Positions 37,701 to 47,764 of a DNA stretch of 64,000 nucleotides are shown here, one piece after another; position 1 is the first letter of the stretch; each line of letters begins with the position of its first letter. The translations under genes and the position numbers were made by a program. Source of the stretch: Lytechinus pictus (Eukaryota > Echinodermata > Echinoidea > Temnopleuroida > Toxopneustidae). The stretch covers positions 11,506,001 through 11,570,000 of the forward strand of contig NC_087257.1 of assembly GCF_037042905.1 (NCBI RefSeq), given 5' to 3'. Under the pieces are notes generated by a model. It saw nothing but the letters and a program-made list of their open reading frames with translations, had not been told where the DNA came from and did no database searches.

Positions 37701-40700
37701 AGGCGCGCGTGTATCGTAGGGACAACCGGTGAATCGACGGAGTGCTCTTCATCGAAATACTACGTTGGTTGGTCCCCGGAAGTGGCGGGCGGAATTTAGC
37801 CCGAATCCTCGATGGAAGTCGATCAAGTGCATATGAGCTGAGAGAGTGAAATATCAGTGTACTTGTACAGGCCCTTCTACTTTTTATAAATATTTCTTGT
37901 TGCTTTTTTTTGTTAAGTTAATTTTTCCTGGTGTAGAGATAAGTTTCAGTTCTAATAATGCACTTCAAATACATTTTGGAGTGTCTGTTTGAGGCGTTTG
38001 GGGCGATTTCACCCTGGCCCCAAAATGCTCGCAACGACAATACGGGGGCATGATGACCCCTAAATTTTTAAAAACTTATTTTTCTATTGAAAATTATCAC
38101 AAAATTCACCAAAAGTGTGCACGAAAGCCTTCGTATTTCACTTTTAAAACTCCAAAAAGTGCCCAAATGACAAGCTTGGTCGCTTCGCTGTGTCGCTTTC
38201 AACTTGAGAACGTTTACGCGTCTGCTTCCCCCCCCCTCCTCCGAAAGAAATTCTGTATACGGCCATGCTCTAAAGAGCCTGGCACATTGATTTATGTATA
38301 CTTTCATTTTCATTATTTTTATCTCATTATCAACATGGCCTTACGCAGAATTTTTTCCAGGGGGGCCGGGGCCGGAGCATGACGTGCGTAAACTTTCTCA
38401 AAAAAATCTTGAAAGCGAGACAGCCACGGGACCAAGCCCAAATGACAAGCTTGGTCGCTTCGCTGTCTCGCTTTCAACTTGAGAACGTTTACCCGCGTCT
38501 GCCCCCACCCCCCGAAAGAAATTCTGTGAACGGCCATGCTCAAAAGAGCATATGGCACATTAATTTATATGTACTTTTCATTTTCATTATTTTTATCACA
38601 TTATCATCATGGCCTTACACAGAATTATTACCGGGGGGGGGGGGGGGGGGGGGAGCAGCTAGGACGCGCGTAAAGTTTCTCAAAAAAATCTTGAAAGCGA
38701 GACAGCGACGCGACCAAGCTCAAATGACAAGCTTGGTCGCTTCGCTTTTTCAAGATTTTTATGAGAAAGTTTACGCGCGTCCTGCTCCCCCCACCCCCCC
38801 CCCCCCCCCGGAAAAAATTCTGCGTAAGGCCATGATGATAATGAGATAAAAATAATGAAAATGAAGTATACATTAATCAATGTGCCAGGCTCTTTAGAGC
38901 ATGGCCGTATACAGAATTTCTTTCGGAGGAGGGGGGGGGGGGGGGGGAAGCAGACGCGTAAACGTTCTCAAGTTGAAAGCGACACAGCGAAGCGACCAAG
39001 CTTGTCATTTGGGCACTTTTTGGAGTTTTAAAAGTGAAATACGAAGGCTTTCGTGCACACTTTTGGTGAATTTTGTGATAATTTTCAATAGAAAAATAAG
39101 TTTTTAAAAATTTAGGGGTCATCATGCCCCCGTATTGTCGTTGCGAGCATTTTGGGGCCAGGGTGAAATCACCCCAAACGCCTCAAACAGACACTCCAAA
39201 ATGTATTTGAAGTGCATTATTAGAACTGAAACTTATCTCTACACCAGGAAAAATTAACTTAACAAAAAAAGCAACAAGAAATATTTATAAAAAGTAGAAG
39301 GGCCTGTACAAGTACACTGATATTTCACTCTCTCAGCTCATATGCACTTGATCGACTTCCATCGGGGATTCGGGCTAAATTCCGCCCGCCACTTCCGGGG
39401 ACCAACCAACGTAGTATTTCGATGAAGAGCACTCCGTCGATTCACCGGTTGTCCCTACGATACACGCGCGCCTATGGGGATTGTGAACTGTAGGAAAAAT
39501 CGTATAAAATTACACTTTTTGATATTTCTACGAAGACGAAGTTATATAGAAAATGAAGAATATTACAATCAGACCATATCCCTAGAAAATTGCTTCAAGA
39601 AATGTCATTATGAAGAGGAAATGGACAAAAATTTGTGAAGAAAAATCACGAAAAAGGAAATCGCATCATGAATATTCATATAATGGGCGGTCCCACATTT
39701 GCATGTTATAGCGAGTTTTCCATTATTTAATAAATAATGGCATTATTTAATAAATAATGGCATTATTCAATAAATAATGGTTATTTGTATATAAATAATG
39801 ATTATTTGTATATAATGGCAAACTGTAAAAATTGTTTATAAATAATGATTATTTATAAATAATGGGATATTGAAACAAAATTATTATTTATAAATAATGA
39901 AGTAGATATTTCATTATTTAACAAATAATCATTATTTATAAATAATGGAAAACTCAACAAATTATTTATAAATAATGAAAAACAAATAATCATTATTTAT
40001 AAATAATGAAAAACAAATAATCATTATTTATAAATAATGAAAAACAAATAATCATTATTTATAAATAATGGAATGTCGAACTATTATTATTTACAAATAA
40101 TGAAGTATTACTTGGAATTATATATAAATAATTAGAAATGATATTTTATATAATAGTAGTTATTTACAAATAAAATGTAAATTATATATAAATAATAGTT
40201 ATTATTTAATAAATAATGATTATATAACAAATAATTGTTCTATATAATATTGGTACATTCGGCGCCTCATATCCGAAAGCTCATTGTCCGGCCTCTCGTT
40301 CAGTGACTGTCGCTACACACACTTCTATTGAAAATTTTTACGCAATCCTTCATCAAAGTTTGAGAAACTATCCAATAATTTCACTTTTTAGCGTTGAGAA
40401 GGTCCATGATGGCAGAGCAATGCGGAGAGTATTTCGCGGACACGATGTCAGAATCAAGTTCGAATCATTCTGACAACGCATTAGATCGAATTCATGGTGA
40501 TTCTGAGTTTGAAAGGATGGAAACTTCTTCGGAGGATGAACTTCTTGTGGGCCATTCCCCGAAGAAGAGACACCATGCACGTCGGCGGAGAGCTGCTGAA
40601 AAGCCTGAATACGAGCGGACTCAGGATTCTTCGGATGATGGATTAGGCACTCTGCCTGGTCCGAGCAGGCGACGTACACATACAATACACCTAGCCCACG

Positions 40701-42120
40701 CTATGAGTGACGTCATCGGACGCGTCTCGAGTCGCTTGCACAGATTTTCGTAATGTACACAAATCCCATAGACGCGTTGATATCTCGTTTCGCGAGGTAA
40801 AACAATGTTTATTTTCCTTCCCCTGACCTAAATAATTGGAAATACATTTTGTTCAAGGTAAGACATAGAAGTTTATGATATACTAAATATATATTATGTT
40901 GACTACATGTGCCAAAATTGCTGTTCTGACCACTCTATCCATCATGGAAATCATGGAGTTGTTTTGCACATGTGACACTGAATGTGACCCGGTAAGCCAG
41001 GGCGAAACATCCGCTGAGCAGCCGGTCACGACAGGGTTAACACTTAGTCTAATTAGACCAAATGGTGTATGGACTTAATGGCTATTGGACCAACTGGTTT
41101 TTAGACAAAATGGTGAGTGGACAAAATGGCAATTAGACCATGTGGATTTTGGACGAACTGATGGTCGCCCAAATGATAGCAGACGAGTTGACAATTGGAC
41201 GAATTGGCATTGGACCAAATGAAATTAAACCTATCAACCACTGATGGGGGACCAAAACCTTCCCATTCTCAGGCACTACAGCCCATCGCTATGGATAGCA
41301 CTACCAATTATGAGTGTGATAGATAACATATGGCCATGCGTCATGAGGTCACCCGCCATAAGGGTGGTGCTATTCCAAATTAAGATTTATTCATATAGTT
41401 AATCTTGATTATTGTTAAAACCAAGGAGGCCGTTCCAACAAATTTCGGTAACATTCTAAACCTGAATTCATCAGCAATGAATGTAGAAAGTTTAATGGCT
41501 GCAAGGTCTATAAAACTTGGTTGGGCATTCTCAAAGACAGAGCACCAGGGGTGGCACCAGAAGCGGGTGCTGCATGTACAAAGTCAATGGGAATATAGAC
41601 CTGTAATAGTGTTTATTTACTTCATGTACAGCAATCTTTGAGGAAGCAAAGCTTAAATTGAAAGATCATATTCTGAGCTGGGGGTTTCTATCATGCAAGG
41701 AGGACTATTACAGGATACTTTCCGAGGCTGATGTTGTTGTATCTACTGCAAATCATGAATTCTTTGGAGTTGCTATGTAGGTACCTTCTTCTTGTGAGAT
41801 TTCTTTCTATTAAAGTTTTGATGGTTTTGATTATCTATTGTTAATAAGCCTAATATTAAATGTACTATGTGTCAAAGAAGTAGTGGTAGTAGTTGTAGTG
41901 GTGATTGAACTATATAGTAGTATAAACAGGAGGAGGAATAGTAGAAGTACCGGTAGTTGTAGTAGTGGTAGCAGAAGTAGTAGTAGTAGTAGTAGAAGTC
42001 GTAGTAGTAGTAGTAGTAATAGTAGTAGTAGTAGTAGTAGTAGTAGTAATAGTAGTAGTAGTAGTAGTAGAAGTTGTAGTAGTAGTAGTAGTAGTAGTAG
42101 TAATAGTAGTACTGTAGTAG

Positions 42121-42161
<41 letters not shown>

Positions 42162-42294
42162 TAATTTGAATAGCATTGGTAAAAGAAGGAAAAATATTGA
42201 TCACACACAATAACCAGTGGTGATAGAAGTATATAGTAGTATAAACAGGAAGAGGAATAGTAGGAGTAGTTGTAGTAGTATAGTAGTAATAGTA

Positions 42295-42328
<34 letters not shown>

Positions 42329-45300
42329 AAGTAGTTGTAGTAGTAGTGATTGTAATAGTAGTAGTGATAGTAGTAGTAGTAGTAGCAGTAGTAGTAGCAG
42401 CAGCAGTAATAGTAGTTGTAGTAGTATTAGTAGTATTAGTTGTAGTAGTAGTAGTAGTGTAAGTTGAATAGCATTGGTACAAGAGGAAGGATAGGGAGGA
42501 GAAAAAGAAGAAAAATATTGACCCTACACAAAAATCAGTGTAATTAGTATATAAAATCAGCCCTAGAATCAATTTTCTAAGCTTTCAGTTTCCTTTATTC
42601 TCTCATTTCCAACAAAAATGATACAAAATCCACAAAAAAAATCATGCTAATAAACAAATTAATCAATAGGAAAGAAACATGCAATACAAAATCTAAATAT
42701 AGATGAGTATCAATCAATCAACAAATATGATTGCTTGAAGTAATTAATCAATGTTGGAAATTCATGTTACATAGTTCTGCGGAGTGTTTTCCATGAAAGG
42801 GCTTGTCTGATGGTTTACCTGACAAATACCATAGTATGAGTAAGACACCTGTGCTTGTCTTCCATACAAAGTCAAAGTAATTTATCAGATTTGAAATCTT
42901 GTTAGATGACGATTGTTGATAAACTGATCTCCAGTGCCACGTAACGTAAAGTTTGTTGATAGATCGTGGAGCTGATTTTTATGAATGATCATTAACAATT
43001 ATCAATGCAATCATTCTCATGAAATGAGCGTCGGGTCAATCGCTAAGCTTTATGTTACAGGGCTCAGGACTCTTTCTTTGTTATCCTTATTTGATAGGTT
43101 AGAAGCCACTTATTATCAGTGTTATCCGCTCTGCCCAACCCGCCTGGTCTACCCAGAGATATTCCCCGGTAAGTTGACCCTTTGTGACTATTTATAAGTC
43201 TTTGTGACCCATAACCCCCCTGGGTGTTGCAATATAGGAGCATAATGCAGTGCACCCTTCTACGTGGCATAATACTCTCTGTTATTGAGGGACTATAACT
43301 TTTATCTAATCATTTTGAAAGGAATTGTGTAGTAGAAATTATAGAATGTTTTATATGCTTTCTTGTCTTGAATAAATATATTGGATTACTGATGTAATAA
43401 AGCATAGTAAATTATTTTTTCTATAATTTTTCTTACGTTTCTGACAGAACTTTGGCCCTTTTTATTTTGGTTCTTTTGTCAGTGGCATGATTTGTATGTA
43501 TTCATACCAAAATCATTAAATCTGACTTAAATTGTCCATACTATAGTGATTAGTGAAAAGGAAACCCAAAACAAAACTATGAAATTTACAAAGTTACAGG
43601 ACAATAGGGCATCAATATGGAAGTATGCGGTCGTGCAAAAATGCAAACAAAACATTTCCACGGGTGTGTATTGATGCGAAGAAAGGAAAAGTCCATCCAA
43701 AAATCAATTTAATTTAAAAAAAAGGAGAATGGGAGATACAAATTAATGAAGGATTGTAAAAATCCAGCAAAGGAAAACCAAGATGTGAATTTTCCCACCT
43801 ATCCCAATCCTGTGATATGAAATGAATTGAGTACCATAATTTTCTCAGAAAATGAAGAATTATTATGTGTGGACTGACTTTATTACTTTTGGTGCTCTCG
43901 AGCTTGCGCAGCAAACTCTCATGAACTGATGAAGAGTGAGATGTTTATTAGCTTAGCAACTATTTCTCTTTGTGCATCGACCAACTTTCCTTTTTTATTG
44001 CCTGTACTTTTTTTCAGTTTTGTTTTTAATTTTCCTTTAGAACTGTGGTTGTTTTTCCTTGTTTTTGTATTTTCTTAATTGATTTTTTAAATATGAAAGC
44101 TTATTTCTACTTTTGTAACATGATACAGTAAACATACGTCATTAGGATATGACATAATATTTGGTGAGATAAAAGCTAGGTGGTCTGCCAAGAATGAACG
44201 TTCAGTATTAGAAACAGTTATGGCTCACCTAGAAGTCTATATAGAATTTATGCATGTGACATCATAATCTCATAGCGCCCTCCCTCAGAGGATATAGGAA
44301 TACGCATAAACAGAGTTGTCAGACATCTGCCAGCTGCAGACCTCCATTGCCTTGCAGGCAATGGCTTTACCCTCTAAGATGGCAGCGTGATGACACCAAT
44401 GCATAATGTCTATTATCTATACTTTGAACTGATTACCAATCCTAAAGTTATAATGTGTAATTTTGTACAAAATATGATATCAAAAGCAATTCCTTCTGTT
44501 CGTTATTTTCCACAGCTGAACACCTTTACAGAACACCAACACAGCTCTTGAAGAAACTAAAGAGATTCTGCAGAAACCCAAACCTTGTCAGATGTTATCA
44601 TTTTCAAGTAAGAACTCTGAATTCACAAAAGTGGCATAAACTACAACAAAATCATGGATTATGTAGCTTTCTTTGTAATAGTCTGTTCAAGCATGAATTT
44701 AGCACCCTTTGTGAAAAGTGCTACTCACAAAATACAGTAGTCCATGGTTTTGAACTTTTTTACGGCCTATTTGTTCAAACCTTTTTCATGAACTTGAGCA
44801 AATGGTAACACAATGGCAACACTTTCTAATTTGTGTGATGCTTCAAGTTCAAGTCCATCTATTAATTACAGAACAGAATCTAAAGTGAAGCAAAACTTGT
44901 GAGGATTGGCATTGATACATAATTTCACATTGTGTGAAAGAGAGAGGCATTCTGGGAATTCCGTCACTCTTTCAATCTGTGAATTTTTGGACCATTACCA
45001 TTATCCATATGTGTTATTTAAAGACTTATTTTGCATACTCTATACTATCATGGCAACTAAAAGTAATACCAAGAGTGGCTATTATTGATGGTCATTCTAC
45101 TTTTGATATCTTGTTGTCTAGTGCATCCAAGGCTGAAAGAGAGACAGATATCATAATTGACGTGTATTTTTCTTGCAAATTTGACATCAATATCAAATAA
45201 GAATTATCACTTTTTAAATTTGAGACCAAATTACTAAGATTATCACTTTTGACAGAATAAAATGTGTTGATGAGAAAGTTAATCAATGGTCATACATGTA

Positions 45301-45625
45301 TATTTAAATCTCAGCATATCCTGATGGGTTGCTAAAATCTCAAAATATAAAAAAATATGAAGACAGTTTTTATTGAAAGCTGTGTTTTTCTACGATTGAT
45401 TCCATTGACTACAATGTACAATCAATCGTAAAAATCAAACGTACGATTAATCGCTAAAGTTTGTATTCTGGCTCCCAGGTGTAGACCAATCATCATTTTA
45501 CCGTCTCTTCCATACAGGGTGACTTGACAAAGTACAGCTGGAATACTCTACAAGGTCAGTATCATCAGCTGTTGATTACTGATGAGCAAGGATACGAAGA
45601 TGGAATATCTTCCTCGAGCAGCTGA
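31500..45625 (+). CDS. QTMAN: tRNA-queuosine mannosyltransferase (GTDC1/QTMAN), eight exons
   Basis: Exons 31500-31708, 32700-32867, 34560-35585, 36170-36279, 41632-41776, 43098-43168, 44516-44607 and 45518-45625 join in frame (phases 2,2,2,1,2,1,0) to about 642 aa. Human GTDC1, now QTMAN, transfers mannose from GDP-mannose to queuosine at the wobble base of tRNA-Asp. It is a GT-B, GT4-type enzyme. Family blocks seen: [11 protein letters not shown] (about 16-26), [25 protein letters not shown] (about 95), [42 protein letters not shown] (about 462), [19 protein letters not shown] joined to LEA giving an EX7E motif, and [15 protein letters not shown]. Residues about 188-455 are a Ser/Asp/Glu-rich insert. 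The human protein is 458 aa, so this insert is far longer. Orthology is firm; the function is inferred from the family. Confidence 0.93.
31943..32087. mobile_element. 145-bp MITE, TA duplication
   Basis: Termini CCTCGGTCACATTTG and CAAATGTGACCGAGG are a perfect inverse, with TA on both sides (31941-31942, 32088-32089). Inner AGCCGTTTTA/TAAAACGGCT is also inverse. It is Tc1/mariner-type by duplication and lies in QTMAN intron 1. Confidence 0.85.
32090..32699. other. QTMAN intron 1 remainder
   Basis: Nothing was recognised until the acceptor polypyrimidine tract at 32672-32699. Confidence 0.4.
32700..32867 (+). CDS. QTMAN: QTMAN exon 2
   Basis: The acceptor TTCCTAG follows a strong T-rich tract. 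It encodes [35 protein letters not shown] and [13 protein letters not shown]. The donor ATG|GTAAAT leaves phase 2. The next exon restores SCLVAD. Confidence 0.93.
32889..33160. mobile_element. MITE with GGGCCCCGTCTTACAAAG termini
   Basis: GGGCCCCGTCTTACAAAGAG and its inverse at 33141-33160 enclose about 272 bp, with inner inverse GATTGATCCGATC segments. It lies in QTMAN intron 2. Confidence 0.8.
33727..34337. mobile_element. 611-bp MITE with TTAAAGG termini
   Basis: TTAAAGGTCAAGTCCACC at the left and GGTGGACTTGTCCTTTAA-like at the right are inverse. Inverse pairs run inwards, such as TTTCATCAAAATCGGATGTA and GTGAGTGATGTCATC. It starts and ends with TTAA, consistent with a TTAA or TA target. 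A long open frame running from its right end into exon 3 is not coding before 34560. Confidence 0.8.
34560..35585 (+). CDS. QTMAN: QTMAN exon 3 (large, with low-complexity insert)
   Basis: The acceptor TTTACAG lies at 34553-34559. Conserved [20 protein letters not shown] to [18 protein letters not shown] is followed by about 270 residues rich in S, D, E, T and C without family motifs, then [12 protein letters not shown] at the end. The donor ATG|GTAAGA leaves phase 2. The insert sits where vertebrate GTDC1 also has a variable segment but is much longer. The frame stays open, so it is genuine coding sequence. Confidence 0.92.
36170..36279 (+). CDS. QTMAN: QTMAN exon 4
   Basis: The acceptor AATTTAG and donor CAC|GTGAGT. 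It encodes [20 protein letters not shown] then [16 protein letters not shown], part of the C-terminal GT-B domain. It leaves phase 1. Confidence 0.92.
36984..37200 (+). repeat. 31-bp tandem repeat, seven copies (left arm)
   Basis: The unit is CATTATTTATAAATAATGAT plus TATTTGTTTTT. Each unit is itself a hairpin (TTATTTATAAATAA). Copies start at 36984, 37015, 37046, 37077, 37108, 37139 (one T to C) and 37170. The right arm has about four copies near 39968-40073. Confidence 0.85.
38140..38810. repeat. Direct and inverted GACAAGCTTGGTCGCTTCGC modules at the foldback centre
   Basis: The module runs from AAATGACAAGCTTGGTCGCT through CTTTCAACTTGAGAACGTTT to GAAAGAAATTCTG and GGCCATGCT. It occurs near 38160, 38435 and, inverted or partial, at 38690-38780, separated by G or C runs. 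This suggests the foldback centre grew by internal duplication. Confidence 0.65.
40394..40753 (+). CDS. Orphan acidic/basic ORF inside the piggyBac-like element
   Basis: 119 codons; an internal Met at 40409 is also possible. Residues 16-48 are Ser/Asp/Glu-rich ([20 protein letters not shown]). Residues 57-67 are basic ([11 protein letters not shown]), followed by another acidic patch and TTHTIH-like text. I recognise no domain. piggyBac transposases commonly start with an acidic Ser-rich tail, so this could be the remaining first part of a transposase. That is inference from position only. Confidence 0.4.
   Translation: MRRSMMAEQCGEYFADTMSESSSNHSDNALDRIHGDSEFERMETSSEDELLVGHSPKKRHHARRRRAAEKPEYERTQDSSDDGLGTLPGPSRRRTHTIHLAHAMSDVIGRVSSRLHRFS
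40754..41023. other. Right subterminal region of the piggyBac-like element
   Basis: It contains a short Cys-rich frame (CTCDTEC at about 40964) and no transposase core. Confidence 0.35.
41632..41776 (+). CDS. QTMAN: QTMAN exon 5
   Basis: The acceptor TGTACAG and donor AT|GTAGGT (phase 2). It encodes [20 protein letters not shown] then [18 protein letters not shown]. The first Glu of the GT4 EX7E motif is here; the second is in exon 6. Confidence 0.9.
41877..42466 (+). repeat. Two (GTA)n arrays, a tandem segmental duplication
   Basis: Arrays 41877-42166 and 42218-42466 are each preceded by ATATAGTAGTATAAACAGGA and followed by TTGAATAGCATTGGTA and AAAAATATTGA. The whole unit of about 330 bp was therefore duplicated, then the arrays diverged. 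It lies in QTMAN intron 5. Open frames on both strands are repeat artefacts. Confidence 0.85.
42470..43097. other. QTMAN intron 5 remainder
   Basis: Near 42780 a GGAGTGTTTTCCATGAAAGG segment resembles one end of the MITE at 18417, decayed. The rest is unrecognised. Confidence 0.35.
43098..43168 (+). CDS. QTMAN: QTMAN exon 6
   Basis: The acceptor GATAG and donor CCCG|GTAAGT (phase 1). It encodes [20 protein letters not shown] then IFP, completing EX7E and the conserved [13 protein letters not shown] block. Confidence 0.92.
43169..44515. other. QTMAN intron 6, nothing recognised
   Basis: 1.35 kb of AT-rich sequence without a supported repeat or exon. Confidence 0.4.
44516..44607 (+). CDS. QTMAN: QTMAN exon 7
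   Basis: The acceptor TTCCACAG and donor CAA|GTAAGA (phase 0). It encodes [20 protein letters not shown] then [11 protein letters not shown], matching the EYLYSTPEQL-type C-terminal block of the family. Confidence 0.85.
44608..45517. other. QTMAN intron 7, nothing firmly recognised
   Basis: A CTACGATTGATT...AATCAATCGTA inverse pair lies at 45392-45430, related to text near 57825. Otherwise nothing was recognised. Confidence 0.35.
45518..45625 (+). CDS. QTMAN: QTMAN exon 8 (C-terminus)
   Basis: The acceptor CATACAG. It encodes [20 protein letters not shown] and then a Glu/Asp/Ser tail, stop TGA at 45623. YSW..L corresponds to the FSWAAL region of vertebrate proteins. Confidence 0.85.
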   Translation, partial: GDLTKYSWNTLQGQYHQLLITDEQGYEDGISSSSS

Positions 45626-45629
45626 TATC

Positions 45630-47008
45630 TTCTCATTGATAGACAATTGTGATCTCAATTCTCCCAATCATATGCTTTAATATGCTCTGATGATGCACTG
45701 CTGCAAGTCATCCAGATCTGCAGGTGGGGTGCTGTACACTTTTAACTTTAGGTACCCCTAGACCAAGACAGGCAGACACTTGGCAGGGCCATGGCAGCAA
45801 TGCTCCATCGAGCTTAGAAGTGCATCGAGAGAAATGGACAACATGTGGAAGATTGAAGGCGGGAAGCTTTGTCCAAGTAGTTGCCAAAATGACAATGAAA
45901 GGAACTTTTCAGTGAAGATAATTTATGGATTTACTGGTTCTTTTGTTTAATTTTCTTGATTAATGAACTTTACGCTCATTGTTTGTGTGAATGCTTTTGT
46001 CTCTGTTTCAGCAGGTAATCACCAGATTTGGCGCAAATGGCTTTTGACACTTTTTCAAACAATGGCTGTTGTGCACTCAATCATAACAACAACACTGAAA
46101 CAAATTTTACCAAGTGACAAAGGAATATTTACTCTTTCCATACATGCTAGAAATTCTCTCTGAATCCCACATTTAAACAAAAAAATATTATTAATTTAAA
46201 AAGTGTAACATTTTTTCTGACTCACACTGTAGAAAGGTATAGGAATGTTTGCATCTGAAAAAAATCCCATGATTCTCAAATCAAACTTTCGTGGAACATT
46301 TACCTCATGAAATATATTTAATAGCAAATGTTGATGCAATAGATAGTTTTGTGAAAATGCTAAGCAAGGTACAGACCTATTTGATGCAGCTTTGCAGTAT
46401 CCAGTGATAACATTTATATGTATATCCAGTTTCTAGAAAAAATAACATTATTGAGATTGATTTCAAATTCTGACACTGATAAGATGTCATGAAGTTTTTG
46501 ACTGTGTTCCTTTGTACTCAATGAATACTTCAATTATTGAGTACTGCCTGGCTAGATGATTCATTAAACAAGTTGAAATACATGTAGATTAATTGTTGGA
46601 GAACATAATTGTAATTTACCTTTGACTTGATCAGAAATATCAAGTTTTTGTGCAATACAGATTAAACGTTTATAACAAAACTTAGCTTCTTTATGTGATC
46701 TTACTGTAGTCCAGTAATTTAGATGATTAAAGTCCGCTGTACACTAGACTGGTCTTCAACTTGATTTTCGATTGAAAATATTTTTCAGATTTTCAATATT
46801 TTTTCAAAAGTTTTGAAATTAATGAAAGTTTTTAAACATAATGGTACTCATTGATATTCATGTTGATAACCATTATCTTTGAAACGGTTCATAAACTTTC
46901 GTCAACTACAAGCTCGCAGTCTCGAGTTAAATTAAGTATGGCTTTGAACTGGAAACTGCTCTATCAATATACCTGTACCTTGGGTTGCAATTTTCATAAA
47001 ATAATTCT
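45630..47008. other. Downstream of QTMAN, nothing recognised
   Basis: Presumably 3' UTR then intergenic DNA. No canonical AATAAA was seen close to the stop. No exon is supported. Confidence 0.35.
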
Positions 47009-47016
47009 CTCGTTAG

Positions 47017-47188
47017 CAGTGGCGTACCTAGGATTTTCCACAGGGGGGGGGGGGCAAATTCGTCCGCCAAAAAATTGACAAGCAAAAAAAAAATTTAAAA
47101 AAGGGGGGGGGGGCATGGATATGTCCCTTGCATGGGTTGTGACTCGTCAGAGGGGGCAGTCTGCCCCCACCCCGTAGGTACGCTAGTG
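47017..47188. mobile_element. hAT-type MITE, copy 2 (CAGTGGCGTACC)
   Basis: 172 bp with the same termini as 6829-7045 and a perfect 8-bp duplication CTCGTTAG (47009-47016, 47189-47196). It has G and A runs inside. Confidence 0.9.
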
Positions 47189-47199
47189 CTCGTTAGTAT

Positions 47200-47764
47200 T
47201 GATATTTATGAGTGTGATATCCCCTGTTGATTGAATCAGTTTTATAAGTAATTATTGTGTTTGTTTGAATTTTTATTTATGTACTCATTCATTTTAATTA
47301 ATTTATTCATTTACTTTTTATTCATTTATTCATTTATTCTATTCATTTTTTTGGCGGGGGATGTTGTATGGGGTACCAGGCCAGATGTGTAGTTTACATT
47401 GGCTGGGTATAAGAGCAAGAATTTGAAATAATATTAATATGGAGTGATTGTTTATTAATCTGTAGGGTTGCCTAACAACCATAAGAGTGTCTATAGTCAT
47501 TCCATTCAGGCCTCATAACATAAATCTGTGCAATTGATTAAGGTGCAGTTAATTTTTACAATTGATCATAGACCATAATCAATGCGATCAAATAGAAGTT
47601 GGCCCCACTGTTACTAAGGCAATTATCAGAGAATGAAGTACAGGTAACTCTGCCTGTGTCGACTCTCCATAAGTTGAGCAATCGGCTAAGTCGAGGCAGT
47701 TTTTAACACTAAATTAAATTCATTTGTTATATTTTACTATGTCAAATTTCTCCTAAAAAGGCAA
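47200..47764. other. Intergenic DNA, nothing recognised
   Basis: A (TTCATTTA)-like patch lies at 47283-47348. No exon was seen. Confidence 0.35.

Larger units (their letters stand above)
36782..40272. mobile_element. 3.49-kb foldback element with arms of about 1.5 kb
   Basis: ATATGAGGCGCCGAATGTAC at the left is mirrored at the right end. CCGA flanks both sides (36778-36781, 40273-40276), a 4-bp target duplication. Arms 36782-38361 and 38810-40272 are nearly identical in reverse through unique, AT-rich and tandem-repeat parts. The loop (38362-38809) contains further inverted CAAGCTTGGTCGCTTCGC modules. The left arm is about 117 bp longer, mainly from extra 31-bp repeat units. No protein is encoded. 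Long arms with tandem subrepeats match the foldback class, described in sea urchins as TU elements. Confidence 0.9.
36630..41036. mobile_element. piggyBac-like element with TTAA duplication
   Basis: CCCTATCGTGACC (36630-36642) and the inverse GGTCACGACAGGG (41024-41036) differ at one position. TTAA flanks both sides (36626-36629, 41037-41040), as in piggyBac transposition. Subterminal hairpins of GTCGC/GCGAC type lie at 36648-36704. Most of the 4407 bp is the foldback element at 36782-40272. Only an N-terminal-like acidic ORF remains, with no transposase core. Confidence 0.85.
36420..41236. mobile_element. Interrupted inverted-repeat MITE (outer shell of nest)
   Basis: The left part 36420-36629 has repeated GTCCATTGCCAACTCGTCC-like and CAGTTCGTC/CAACTGGTC-type phrases. 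The right part 41037-41236 has the inverse phrases (GACGAGTTGACAATTGGACG). Joined at TTAA, they correspond to the complete element at 61409-61806, whose centre contains matching ATTGGACTAAAGTGTTA sequence. The piggyBac-like element interrupts it. It lies in QTMAN intron 4. Confidence 0.75.

Noticed and set aside
38379..38849. 156-codon frame with Pro/Gly runs in the foldback centre
   Set aside because: Created by repeated modules and G/C homopolymers; the same text is open on the opposite strand.
41831..42572. Poly-Tyr, poly-Thr and poly-Leu frames on both strands
   Set aside because: Translations of (GTA)n and its complement inside a QTMAN intron.
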